A DNA stretch of 64,000 nt from Candidatus Rifleibacteriota bacterium (GTDB taxonomy: Bacteria > Muiribacteriota > Ozemobacteria > Ozemobacterales > Ozemobacteraceae): positions 71,156 to 135,155 of the forward strand of contig JADFZL010000020.1 of the NCBI GenBank assembly GCA_015232575.1, written 5' to 3'. The position numbers and the translations under genes are program-made. Below, one piece after another: positions 8,575 through 16,650 of this stretch; the stretch's first letter is position 1; every line of letters starts with the position of its first letter. The notes below the pieces were generated by a model that did not search any database, was not told the origin of the DNA, and was given only the letters and a program-made list of their open reading frames with translations.

Positions 8575-10470
8575 TTAAAATTCTCTAATTTCCTGTAAAT
8601 GATCTGGAGAATGTTTCAGGCGCTGCAGAACAATCAGCGTAACATCGTCGTCGAATGGTCTGCCTTTGGTGAAGTTTCTGACATCCTGAAGGACGTCTTC
8701 GAGCGGCTGATCAGATTTTAGTTTGGGAATTACTCTGGAAAGATGGTCCTTCCAGGCGTCGAAACCATATTGTTTTTCATCGTAGTTAAGTGCTTCAACG
8801 ATGCCATCTGAATAAAAAACCATGGAATCTCCCTCTTCCATTGGATAATCGCCTTCCAGAATCTGAATAGTCTTTCTGCAGCCAACTGGATAATTGGAAA
8901 TGCTGATTTCGGTTACACTGCCATCGCTCTTGACATGATAGACCGGCGAATGGCCGGCAAATCCGATATGAACCAGATGCGTTTCAGGGTTCAGATGAGC
9001 CACCAGAGCTGTTAGATTCTTTTTCTTTTTCAGAAGATTAAAAACCATGTTGTTCACTGTAGATATCCAGCTTGAAACGGTTAACATGTTTTTCTCGTAG
9101 AGAGTTGCAGAAATGGTTTTGGCTATTGAACAGACCATGGCTGCCGAAAAACCGTGACCGGTAACGTCTCCGATAATAAACAAAAAAGTCTTATCCGGCA
9201 TTTCAAAAAAGTCCAGATAATCGCCGCCAACGCTCTGGCAACTGATATTAATGCCACGGCAGGAATAGTCGGAAGAAATGGTCCACTCAGTTTTCGGTGC
9301 CAGTAATTTCTGAACTTTACCCGCTGCTTCAGATTCGTTGCGCATTACATGAAGTTCGAGGAACTGCAGAAAAGTGTTAAAAGACAGCAGAACTGCGGAA
9401 AAATACAGCCACGACAACACAATAGAAGCAACCGGCAGAAAAATTCCTGCAAAGAAAAAACAAATCATGGAAAATACCACAATAAGTATCAGTATTATTG
9501 CGCCTTTCCTGATAAGTGAGCGAAAATCAGGCGCAAAATATTTCCACGCTAGAAATAGGCCCAGTAACACAGCAAAAAAGCGAGCATCCCAATCAGAAAG
9601 GTAGCTCCGCTGGCGATTCTGCAGCAATGCGTCAATGGAAACTGCCAGAAGCATCGGACCTGGAATAACGCCGATGGCAGTAGAATGAAAATCGTGTAAA
9701 ATCGGAGCATTCGAACCGAGAACTATAATCTTGTCACGCAGAATATCCGTCGAAACCTGACCGCTGAGAAGAGCTCCTGCTGAAATGGTTGGAATTCCTC
9801 CATCTTTCAGAGCGAATGAAAGAAGAGAATGTGTTTTTCTACCGGTAAATTTTTTACCGGTAACAGAGCTGAATGTCTGCACTGCACAGCTTTCCAGCCC
9901 GAAAGCCTCATCGCGCAGTTTAAATAATCGAACTTTTCCATCACTGTCATACTCAGTGCCTACGAATCCTGTAAATGTCGCAGCTCGACAAAACTCATCT
10001 GCACTTGAAAAAAAGCGATTCTCTTTTCCGCGTGGAGTCAGCGCATCTTCAAACATTGCAATCAGAGCCACATTTCCATTCTTCTGCAGCGTCTCAGCTA
10101 ATTCACGGTCGCCGGCTGACATTCCAGACTCTTCAAGATGCTGAAGGAGAATGTCAACAATGATAAGGCGCGGTTTTCCGATTTCAAGTTTTTTAAGAAG
10201 ATCAGTAAAAACAGTACGGGGCCAGGGCCAGCGATATTTTATGCCTTCAAGAGTTGGAGTATCTATTCCAACGACGACTATCTCAGGAACAGGTCTTATG
10301 AGCCGCGATTCAAGCTGAATTACTGAATCCATAACCCAATAATCGAACCAGCGACTCCATCCGGGAAAGATGATCAGTCCGGCGACAACGATACTGATAA
10401 CGGAAATAATTCCAAAAAAGTTTCGCGGTCCGAGGAAGTCACGCAGTTGTTTGAAAAGCTGTACAATCAT
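8575..10470 (-). CDS. CHASE2-domain SpoIIE-type serine phosphatase
   Basis: 631 residues. After an N-terminal membrane helix (~20-38), residues ~40-290 form a CHASE2 extracellular sensor, with VVGIDTPTLEGIKYRWPWPR and KIIVLGSNAPILHDFHSTAIG. Three hydrophobic helices (~295-370) return the chain to the cytoplasm. Residues ~400-625 are a PP2C/SpoIIE phosphatase with GGDYLDFFE, GDVTGHGFSAAMVC and FYSDGIVEAL, the Asp/Gly motifs of the metal site. Such proteins dephosphorylate anti-sigma-factor antagonists (STAS proteins) in partner-switching pathways. No STAS protein or anti-sigma kinase is nearby, so the target lies elsewhere. CHASE2 and FecR often occur together, and a FecR lipoprotein gene is just upstream on the same strand. 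The stimulus is unknown. Confidence 0.9.
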   Translation of the reverse strand: MIVQLFKQLRDFLGPRNFFGIISVISIVVAGLIIFPGWSRWFDYWVMDSVIQLESRLIRPVPEIVVVGIDTPTLEGIKYRWPWPRTVFTDLLKKLEIGKPRLIIVDILLQHLEESGMSAGDRELAETLQKNGNVALIAMFEDALTPRGKENRFFSSADEFCRAATFTGFVGTEYDSDGKVRLFKLRDEAFGLESCAVQTFSSVTGKKFTGRKTHSLLSFALKDGGIPTISAGALLSGQVSTDILRDKIIVLGSNAPILHDFHSTAIGVIPGPMLLAVSIDALLQNRQRSYLSDWDARFFAVLLGLFLAWKYFAPDFRSLIRKGAIILILIVVFSMICFFFAGIFLPVASIVLSWLYFSAVLLSFNTFLQFLELHVMRNESEAAGKVQKLLAPKTEWTISSDYSCRGINISCQSVGGDYLDFFEMPDKTFLFIIGDVTGHGFSAAMVCSIAKTISATLYEKNMLTVSSWISTVNNMVFNLLKKKKNLTALVAHLNPETHLVHIGFAGHSPVYHVKSDGSVTEISISNYPVGCRKTIQILEGDYPMEEGDSMVFYSDGIVEALNYDEKQYGFDAWKDHLSRVIPKLKSDQPLEDVLQDVRNFTKGRPFDDDVTLIVLQRLKHSPDHLQEIREF

Positions 10471-10558
10471 TTTATAATCTCAGACTTCCTGATGCGTATA
10501 TGTCGTAATGAGGTTTTCAAAAAAATGACTGGAAAAAGACATGGCCGCATAACCAGAA

Positions 10559-10585
10559 AGATTTCTCCCTTCGATCGAAATGACA
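10559..10585. repeat. REP-like palindrome unit, copy 1
   Basis: A half-unit of the dispersed family whose core is CTCCCTTCGGTCGAAATGAC, here with one change (CTTCGATCG). It lies between the FecR gene and the phosphatase start. Other copies are at 14899, 23292, 28126, 43636, 50829, 51848, 52083 and 60064. Confidence 0.7.
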
Positions 10586-10645
10586 ACGAAAAAGCGCCAA
10601 CACGTATTCTTCCTGTATCAGGAATTATGAATCTTACGAAAAATC

Positions 10646-11254
10646 TCAGCGATTCATCTGAGGTTTCAAACCACGTTGGAATATAATCTGCTGTTCAAAT
10701 GGATCGACTGCTACAGCCGCTGTTGGGATGGTATCTGATTTTGCAACCAGTTTGAATCCGGGTTCAATAATCACCGGCGCTCCACCGGCTTTGGAGGTAA
10801 ATGAAACTTTTCCCTCTTTAACCCAGACAGTTGTTGAACTCTCGTTTACAGTAAGACAGAACAGTGTGCCCAGAATGGCTGTGGTTCCATGCGGAGAAAC
10901 AACCCGCGTTTCCTGCTTCTGTTTTTTCATATCATAAATGGCAGTTCCTTCATTCTGTTTTCCAAGTACATTCTCGGCTGCAATAACTTCAAAGATGGTC
11001 ATTTTATTAAGAGTAACAATACTCTGATCAAGGAATTTGAGAATTGCCTGAGCATCATTTCCAGTTTTTACAATATCTTTGTTGTACAACGGCTCCTTCT
11101 CTTTTGCCGGTGAAAAGTCACTTGTCGATGCACGTCGGAACTCAACCTTTCCCTGAATTTTGTCAAGTTCTGCGACCTTTCCAGTCTGTGCGTTTCCACA
11201 TCCAAAAAAATTAAGGGAAAATAATATATTCAGACAGATAAGAAATAATTTCAT
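10646..11254 (-). CDS. FecR-domain lipoprotein
   Basis: 202 residues. The signal peptide ends in FFGC, an acceptable lipobox, so the protein is probably lipid-anchored. The body is a FecR domain: KIQGKVEFRRASTSDF, YNKDIVKTGNDAQAILKFLDQS, TRVVSPHGTTAILGTLFCLTVN and STTVWVKEGKVSFTS. Free-standing FecR domains, without a FecI sigma factor, are often found with CHASE2 proteins and may bind periplasmic ligands or cell wall. AGGAGGAACTGTT precedes the ATG, a strong ribosome site. The gene is transcribed toward the CHASE2 phosphatase, about 175 nt away with a REP unit between. The pairing suggests a shared sensory pathway, but this is inference. Confidence 0.88.
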   Translation of the reverse strand: MKLFLICLNILFSLNFFGCGNAQTGKVAELDKIQGKVEFRRASTSDFSPAKEKEPLYNKDIVKTGNDAQAILKFLDQSIVTLNKMTIFEVIAAENVLGKQNEGTAIYDMKKQKQETRVVSPHGTTAILGTLFCLTVNESSTTVWVKEGKVSFTSKAGGAPVIIEPGFKLVAKSDTIPTAAVAVDPFEQQIIFQRGLKPQMNR

Positions 11255-11339
11255 AACAGTTCCTCCTGAACCAATGTAAAAACATTCTATAAGAAAATCA
11301 GGAAAATTACATCAATGAACAAAAATGTAACGTGAAACA

Positions 11340-12722
11340 TTATTGAGAACGGTTTATTATAGCCTGTTCCGCTGTATTGGAAATGAAATTAAGAATTCCG
11401 GGAATGTCTTCTGTCACCTGTTTTGAAATTCTTTCCAGGTTGGGAAATTTTTTCATCCAGAGCTGTGGCGTATCGAGATAAACCAGCTCCTGCTTGATCA
11501 TGCGACTTAAAAAAGGATTCCTCCCGTCTGCAAACTCGTCCATTCGAGACAAAAAACTTTTAAACTCGCTCATACCCTGCGGTCGCGTAGGAATTACGGC
11601 TGCGATTCTGTACAGGTCAAATACTTTCTCCATGATCTGGAGCTGTATCCTGCCACCTTTATAAGCTGCTATCTTGTCTTCAAGAAGCGAGTAGTAGTGA
11701 TATCTTGCCTGAATAATGCTTCCGACAAAATAATCGTACATTACGCGAAAGAAATAGGCTGATTGCTGAAAACGTATCAGCCCAATCTTATTCGGACCGA
11801 TGTGATTGGCGGTAATATCAGCCTGAATTACGGAAAAAAGCGGCTGCAAATATGCTACGATCTGATAACAGGCTTTTGCAAGTGAATACCAGGATTGGGC
11901 AATTTTTATACGATAATCATAAATAATATCAATTTTGTCGGATGGGGTTGAATCGAGTGCTGCTTTCAGATTAGCAACCTCTTTTTTTCGTTTGTCAATG
12001 AAGTCAGAGGTGACAAAATCCTCTGTAATAATTGCCATACGGCCCAATGCACGCAAAGACTCAAAGGAAACTCCTTTTTCCGCTGCAAGTTCCAAAAGAG
12101 AGCGGCCAGGCTGATTGAGAAAATCTGCTGGAATGCGCGCATCTATAGCCGCTTCATCAACTAAGAGGCTCAAATCTGTCAATTTAGGAGTAATTGGAGT
12201 AAAATAAAGACAGTTAGTTGTCACTTTCCCCTTGCCGGTTTTTGTTTCCCATTTGAACTCCAGATTGCAATTCATCAGATTGCGTTCTGCAGTGTTTCCG
12301 CTGTCAGCAAGAGGCTTTGCAGTAACTTTGAATTGAAAATCCTTTGCCGATTTGTACAAAGCTTTCATTTCACTGGAAATCTGTCCGTCAACCATCGGAT
12401 CAATCTTTCCCCATGGTTCTTTTGCATCCTGAAGGTGAGAAAAGAAAACTGATTGTGCATCTATTAGATTCTGATATGATGAAGAAGTTTCTCCAATTCC
12501 GAGCGCTTCAAAAGCATTCGGGTTTACTGCCACTTCCTCCTTTATGTCTTCCATTATTTTCTGGGAGTACACTACAGCCGAAAAATGATCTGATGAAAAT
12601 TGAAGATCTTTCGTCGAAAATCCCATGAAGGCAAGGAACGAAGCGCCTATCGCACCGAAAATAGCCAGACCTATCATGATTTCCGTAAGTGTAACACCAC
12701 GAAACCTGTTATTCTGTTTCAT
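11340..12722 (-). CDS. large prepilin-type protein (minor pilin or pseudopilin)
   Basis: 460 residues. The N-terminus RFRGVTLTEIMIGLAIFGAIG is a type III signal: cleavage after Gly, Glu at +5, then a hydrophobic helix that packs into the pilus core. Prepilin peptidase (PilD) would process it in the inner membrane. The C-terminal ~400 residues are far longer than in GspI/PilV relatives and are mostly helical, with no family I recognise. The start overlaps the stop of the next upstream prepilin gene (ATGA at 12719-12722), so they are translationally coupled. This is the last of three such genes. The set resembles the GspK-GspJ-GspI minor tip complex, with this protein in the GspI place. The pilus core genes are not in the window. 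Confidence 0.8.
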   Translation of the reverse strand: MKQNNRFRGVTLTEIMIGLAIFGAIGASFLAFMGFSTKDLQFSSDHFSAVVYSQKIMEDIKEEVAVNPNAFEALGIGETSSSYQNLIDAQSVFFSHLQDAKEPWGKIDPMVDGQISSEMKALYKSAKDFQFKVTAKPLADSGNTAERNLMNCNLEFKWETKTGKGKVTTNCLYFTPITPKLTDLSLLVDEAAIDARIPADFLNQPGRSLLELAAEKGVSFESLRALGRMAIITEDFVTSDFIDKRKKEVANLKAALDSTPSDKIDIIYDYRIKIAQSWYSLAKACYQIVAYLQPLFSVIQADITANHIGPNKIGLIRFQQSAYFFRVMYDYFVGSIIQARYHYYSLLEDKIAAYKGGRIQLQIMEKVFDLYRIAAVIPTRPQGMSEFKSFLSRMDEFADGRNPFLSRMIKQELVYLDTPQLWMKKFPNLERISKQVTEDIPGILNFISNTAEQAIINRSQ

Positions 12723-13267
12723 TCCAAACCTCCCACGTTCATGAGGCCAATGTGAGCAATAAATTGAAATTCCCCACGCTCGTTGGTTACGCTAACATTT
12801 ATTTGTATGCTGTTAGGACCAAGCGAAGTAAAGGTCATAGCTTTAATGTTCGGAACCATGATCCGATGATTTTCCTTCTGATATGAACCCACGTAATCAG
12901 TGGAATAGCTTACAAGACGGTACACAGCCTTCTGAAGCTTTTCGGAAATAGAATTATTTGGTTCAAGATAAAAAACCGTCAGTCGGTTGACGCAGTCCTT
13001 CATGATCATGTAGGGCAGTGTTTCTCCCACAAAAGGCCTGACAACTTCAGTTCCCTCGCGAATTCTGGTAACCGTCTCGTCAAATGCCCGTCTGGAATCC
13101 ATTTGCAGTTCTGCCTGCAAGCTGTATTTCTTCTGTGAATCGCCAACGAATCTTGTAAATTGGAAAATCAGCATTACCAGAATAGATAATATTGCCACAC
13201 CCACAAGCATTTCAACAGTTGTAAAACCTGTATGACTACGGCGATTCATAATCAAATTTATATTCAT
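12719..13267 (-). CDS. prepilin-type protein (PilW/GspJ-like)
   Basis: 182 residues. After NRRSHTG, cleavage by prepilin peptidase would leave FTTVEMLVGVAILSILVMLIF, with Glu at +5 and a hydrophobic helix. The rest is a beta-rich pilin-like globular domain of about 130 residues, including VSVTNERGEFQFIAHIGLMN. The usual length of GspJ/PilW proteins is 180-350. AGGAAAAATT precedes the first ATG; a second ATG at 13249 is possible. The gene lies between a GspK/PilX-like and a GspI/PilV-like gene with a 4-nt overlap downstream, consistent with a minor pilin tip complex of a type II secretion or type IV pilus system. Confidence 0.83.
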   Translation of the reverse strand: MNINLIMNRRSHTGFTTVEMLVGVAILSILVMLIFQFTRFVGDSQKKYSLQAELQMDSRRAFDETVTRIREGTEVVRPFVGETLPYMIMKDCVNRLTVFYLEPNNSISEKLQKAVYRLVSYSTDYVGSYQKENHRIMVPNIKAMTFTSLGPNSIQINVSVTNERGEFQFIAHIGLMNVGGLE

Positions 13268-13278
13268 AATTTTTCCTG

Positions 13279-14691
13279 TTACTGCCCCTGAGAGCCTGTA
13301 ACAAGAGCCTTGGCTTCGCTGACTGTGACTCTGGCAGACTGAAGATTACCGCTGGTTTTTAATATAACCTTATTAATTACTTCTTTCATCGAAGTTGAAG
13401 ACAAATCAGCAATTTTATCCTGAATGAGCTGAATGTTTTCTATGACTGTTTTTGTTGTAGTCAGACCATTTTCACAGAATGTAACCTTGTCATTCATATA
13501 GGTAATATTCTGCTCGCCATTCTTCATACGTTGAATAATATCCCTTGCAACTGAATCAACATAAGCAGTCCAGCCGTCGGCACCGTCACCCAAATCCTGG
13601 GCCGAATTCGCAGACGTTTGTACAAGCATGTCCTGTGCTGATTTTATGGCGGCAGAACTTGGTTCTGATGATTTATTGTTAGCAAAAGAGGCTCTCAAAT
13701 CTTCAAGGTTTTTCACAGTCTCCCAGAATGCATCTCCAGCAGCCGCCATAGCTGCATTAACACCGGCCTCGTCGCCCTGAGCATTTGACAGATTCATTCT
13801 TTCTATCGCTTCTTTCGCCGCCAAGGCGCTCAGGTTGGCTTTTTCACTCATGGTAGTAAAATCCTTCACAAAAGTAACCGAGGATTCAGGGCCTGAATTT
13901 GATGGAAGTGCTGGAAAGCCATTTCCTGAAAAATCTCCGGAGTTTCCTCCCGGGCCACCGTTATCAGGGATTTCAGTAACTGCCAGAGGATCAACATTCG
14001 GTACAGGCGGAAATTCGCGTGCACCAAGAAGCGTTGATGGATCATCCACATCCTTGGGATAATTAGCAGTAAATGTTTCAGGGGGCTTTCCGCCGATAAT
14101 ATTCAGAACACTTGCCGGGTTATTCACTTTGGAAACCTTGCTTGCAAAATCATCTGCATTTTTCTGGTTTGCTGCGCGTTTTGTCATCAACTGATCAATC
14201 TCATCGGCAAGATACGAAGAACCATTTGTCGGGAAAGCATTTGCTGGAGTTTCCTTGTAAAAATCGACTAATATTTTGTTGGAAATATCAAGCAGGTCAT
14301 CATTATAACGAATGCGCCAGAAAAAAAGCTGAGATGATTCCGCAAGTGTAGTAAGTATGTATATATCTGCCTGAAAATTCTTACCAGGCGTATTTACGAC
14401 GTACAGATCATACTTTCCTCCCTGAAAAGAAACTGCATTTTCACGATAGGCAGCGGCAGCAAAAGGGCGATTTACCCAGGTATCAGCGTGTATTTTAGCC
14501 AGCACTCTTGAAAAAACCGAATATGCCAGCAGGAAAGACGCCTGGTTCTTATTGGAATGAGCAACCTGAGTGCGAAGACCTTGGTTCAGAGAGGAAATAA
14601 CAATGATAAATCCTGCAGCTATAATAACTGCCAAAAGAACCAAAGGAATAGCCAAACCTTTTTTCCAGCAACACCCGTTCTTCATACTCAT
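13279..14691 (-). CDS. PilX/GspK-like minor pilin, first gene of a pilin cluster
   Basis: 470 residues from the ATG at 14691, which has GGAGG five bases upstream (the longer frame to 14703 uses GTG). The N-terminus KKGLAIPLVLLAVIIAAGFI has a prepilin-like Gly/Leu cleavage site and a long hydrophobic helix but no Glu at +5, as in GspK. After an ~120-residue pilin-like part there is a low-complexity Pro/Gly/Asn linker (about 215-265, with GNSGDFSGNGFPALPSNSGP), then a helical C-terminal domain of about 200 residues that may form a coiled coil. That tail is not part of the usual family, so the protein may have an added surface or contact function. Position and coupling suggest a tip component of a pilus or pseudopilus. 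Confidence 0.72.
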   Translation of the reverse strand: MSMKNGCCWKKGLAIPLVLLAVIIAAGFIIVISSLNQGLRTQVAHSNKNQASFLLAYSVFSRVLAKIHADTWVNRPFAAAAYRENAVSFQGGKYDLYVVNTPGKNFQADIYILTTLAESSQLFFWRIRYNDDLLDISNKILVDFYKETPANAFPTNGSSYLADEIDQLMTKRAANQKNADDFASKVSKVNNPASVLNIIGGKPPETFTANYPKDVDDPSTLLGAREFPPVPNVDPLAVTEIPDNGGPGGNSGDFSGNGFPALPSNSGPESSVTFVKDFTTMSEKANLSALAAKEAIERMNLSNAQGDEAGVNAAMAAAGDAFWETVKNLEDLRASFANNKSSEPSSAAIKSAQDMLVQTSANSAQDLGDGADGWTAYVDSVARDIIQRMKNGEQNITYMNDKVTFCENGLTTTKTVIENIQLIQDKIADLSSTSMKEVINKVILKTSGNLQSARVTVSEAKALVTGSQGQ

Positions 14692-14703
14692 AATATCCTC
14701 CAC

Positions 14704-15048
14704 GAATCGTCACAAAAAAACTATCAACTATAATATGCACCCTTATCATATAAGAGTATCAATTACATGACAAGCGCCAATAGTTACAATTTTTTGCAAA
14801 GAAATAAAAGAACACCTGAAGGTATAATATGGGATGAAGCTTCAAAAAGGTTACATTTTTTTTACAATACTTTTTAGTAACTGTGTCTGATATTTCGCTG
14901 TCATTTCGACTGTAGAGGGAAATCTACTAACCTTTCGGAATTCTCTCCGTCCGGTCGAGATGACAACGGATCAGATTTTTCACAATATCAATAGGCTATT
15001 TTCATACGACGCCAAAAGAACTTGCTATTTACCCGTTTGTTTGATTTG
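14704..15048. other. gene-free stretch with a REP pair
   Basis: About 345 nt between the pilin cluster and the glycine-zipper gene. It contains the REP-like units at 14899-14965. Nothing else is recognisable: no terminator with a T-run, no RNA gene, no frame with coding character. Confidence 0.5.
14899..14965. repeat. REP-like inverted pair, copy 2
   Basis: Two facing units of the dispersed family. TGTCATTTCGACTGTAGAGG starts at 14899 and CTCCGTCCGGTCGAGATGAC starts at 14945. Between them are about 20 bases, so the transcript could fold into a long hairpin. The units differ from the consensus at a few positions. Confidence 0.7.
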
Positions 15049-15915
15049 TCAAGGCACCATATACTTAATCTTTATCTCCTTGTCCTCAACAAACGGATTA
15101 CTTACATCAGTGATTTTCTTGTCAGTAATTTTTCTGTCAGAGGGAATAACTGTTTGTGTTGATGTAGCCGGGTTGCTGGTTGACGTCAAAGCCCCCGGTT
15201 TGGTTTCCGGCTTTGATTTCAATATGGATTCTCCGACTTTTTGCCATTGTTTCTGGAAACTCTCGCACCATTTGTCTATTGTTGGAATAATTCGAAGACC
15301 TTTAACAACCAGGTTCCCCGCAATGCTGCCAACAACTCCCCCGATTAGCATGCCCACAACCGGAATTGGAATGATAGCCTGTCCAACAGTGGCACCGATC
15401 GTAGAACCGATGGTCCGGCCGACAAGCATGGGCATATCAAGGTTCACAAGCGCCTTGCCAAGAATCTCCCTTGTCGTAAGCTCTTTGCCAGTCTTAGCGA
15501 CAGAGTATGCTTCGTATCCAATGGCACCTCCACCATAATTCATTACAGCCGATACTGCTGAGCCAACAATCACACCATACGGCGGAGCGACCCCTGCCAT
15601 GCCAAGCTGAATAAGCAATCCAGCAACTTCCGAGCCACCCGAAATCGCCAAGTTGGTCAAATACGGCTTGCTTGATAACTCCTGTTTCAGCTTCTCCCAG
15701 TTGATTGGCCGTCCAGCTTCGGTATCTTCGGTAATTTGCTCAATCAGTTTTCGAATGGTGAAGCTCTTGTAATCAGTATTGATGGTGTTATCAAAAGCAC
15801 TGCCTAACGCACTATTGGTGGTTTCGGTAGCGTTAAGAGCAATTAGCGGCAATGTATCAAAGAAAAGGTGTAAAATTAGTATCCAAATGACAAACCTGTA
15901 AATGCGCAGTTTCAT
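15049..15915 (-). CDS. exported glycine-zipper protein of unknown function
   Basis: 288 residues from the ATG at 15915, which follows GGAGGCTATAT. It has an N-terminal hydrophobic signal (FVIWILILHLFFDTLPLIAL). Residues ~105-215 hold long glycine-rich hydrophobic stretches (GVIVGSAVSAVMNYGGGAIG; VGRTIGSTIGATVGQAIIP; LIGGVVGSIAGNLVV) of the glycine-zipper type, which pack helices in membranes. The C-terminus is a Ser/Thr/Pro/Lys-rich tail. Glycine-zipper proteins include envelope lipoproteins and some toxins or channel formers. Nothing nearby points to one role. I do not recognise a specific family. Confidence 0.6.
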   Translation of the reverse strand: MKLRIYRFVIWILILHLFFDTLPLIALNATETTNSALGSAFDNTINTDYKSFTIRKLIEQITEDTEAGRPINWEKLKQELSSKPYLTNLAISGGSEVAGLLIQLGMAGVAPPYGVIVGSAVSAVMNYGGGAIGYEAYSVAKTGKELTTREILGKALVNLDMPMLVGRTIGSTIGATVGQAIIPIPVVGMLIGGVVGSIAGNLVVKGLRIIPTIDKWCESFQKQWQKVGESILKSKPETKPGALTSTSNPATSTQTVIPSDRKITDKKITDVSNPFVEDKEIKIKYMVP

Positions 15916-15991
15916 ATATAGCCTCCAGTCCACATCTATCCTTAGAATTGTATCATATTATCAGACAACCCCGCAAATTGCATGAGGAGTC

Positions 15992-16084
15992 ATGAAGAAA
16001 GCACTCTGTTTTATTCAAGTTAGCTTACTCTACAAAAGGTTAAATTGTTACCACCAAATAATTTTACAAGAAAACTCACCGTAA
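15992..16084 (+). pseudogene. truncated duplicate of the start of the next gene
   Basis: A 30-residue frame begins MKKALCFIQV, almost the same as the MKKALCLIQV start of the gene at 16137. The DNA match spans about 30 bases (ATGAAGAAAGCACT, then TGTTT.ATTCA) and is offset by 145 bases. After residue 10 the two sequences diverge and this copy stops at 16084. GAGGAG precedes its ATG, a better ribosome site than the intact gene has. It looks like the leftover of a local duplication, or the old start of the gene. Confidence 0.4.
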
Positions 16085-16136
16085 AATGCTGGAAGACATC
16101 TTGATAATTTTTTCGGAACATTATATAATCGCAGAC

Positions 16137-16454
16137 ATGAAGAAAGCACTTTGTTTAATTCAGGTAATTTCAATCATAGCTACTATTTTTGTTACCCACT
16201 GCATTCACTGTCCGACAAGTACAACTTCGGATAACCTTGTCATTATTTCTCAGGTTTCATCAGATTCATGTGATGAAACTCACCATTCGTGCCACTCAAT
16301 AAATTGCAGTTGCGGATTACATGCAATTCCGGCAACACAAAATATGACTTTTGACCTTATTATTTCGGATGACATAGCTTTTCAGCCACCGGAACAATTA
16401 TTATCGAACTTTCTTCCTGAAATATTTCAGCCCCCACGTATTGCGAAGCTGTGA
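16137..16454 (+). CDS. small Cys/His-rich exported protein heading the metal efflux operon
   Basis: 105 residues from the ATG at 16137 (a longer frame begins at 16086). A signal-like hydrophobic N-terminus is followed by a short Cys/His-rich region, HCIHCPTS and then CDETHHSCHSINCSCGLH. The end, PEIFQPPRIAKL, is common at the C-terminus of small proteins encoded just before czc/cus-type operons. It probably binds copper, silver or a divalent metal in the periplasm or at the membrane. It is followed by a structured spacer (16501-16569) and the tolC-, cusB- and cusA-like genes. No enzyme motif is present. Confidence 0.6.
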   Translation: MKKALCLIQVISIIATIFVTHCIHCPTSTTSDNLVIISQVSSDSCDETHHSCHSINCSCGLHAIPATQNMTFDLIISDDIAFQPPEQLLSNFLPEIFQPPRIAKL

Positions 16455-16500
16455 AATTTTGGATGCAGCTTCCGAGAGCGTCTGATTATTTCTTTTGCAG

Positions 16501-16569
16501 AGAGTGAGCACACGCCCCTCTTTCGATGGTCAGGCACTTGCCAGTTAATTCCTGGGAGTTGCTCACTCT
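16501..16569 (+). promoter_or_regulatory. structured leader before the TolC-like gene
   Basis: AGAGTGAGCA (16501-16510) pairs perfectly with TGCTCACTCT (16560-16569). The loop of about 49 nt holds a smaller hairpin, GGCACTTGCC. There is no T-run, so it is not a simple terminator. It may be an RNA element that tunes expression of the efflux genes relative to the small Cys-rich gene, or a recombined repeat. Confidence 0.4.
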
Positions 16570-16650
16570 ACCGGCGTCTGCGTGCTGAAAAGCGGTGCAG
16601 GACGTAAACATGTTGTACAATTCCGAAGTAAGTTTCATGGAGGTTTAATT

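Noticed and set aside
10447..10686. 79-codon plus-strand frame across the REP unit
   Set aside because: It runs antisense over the starts and ends of two real genes and encodes the REP core as protein.
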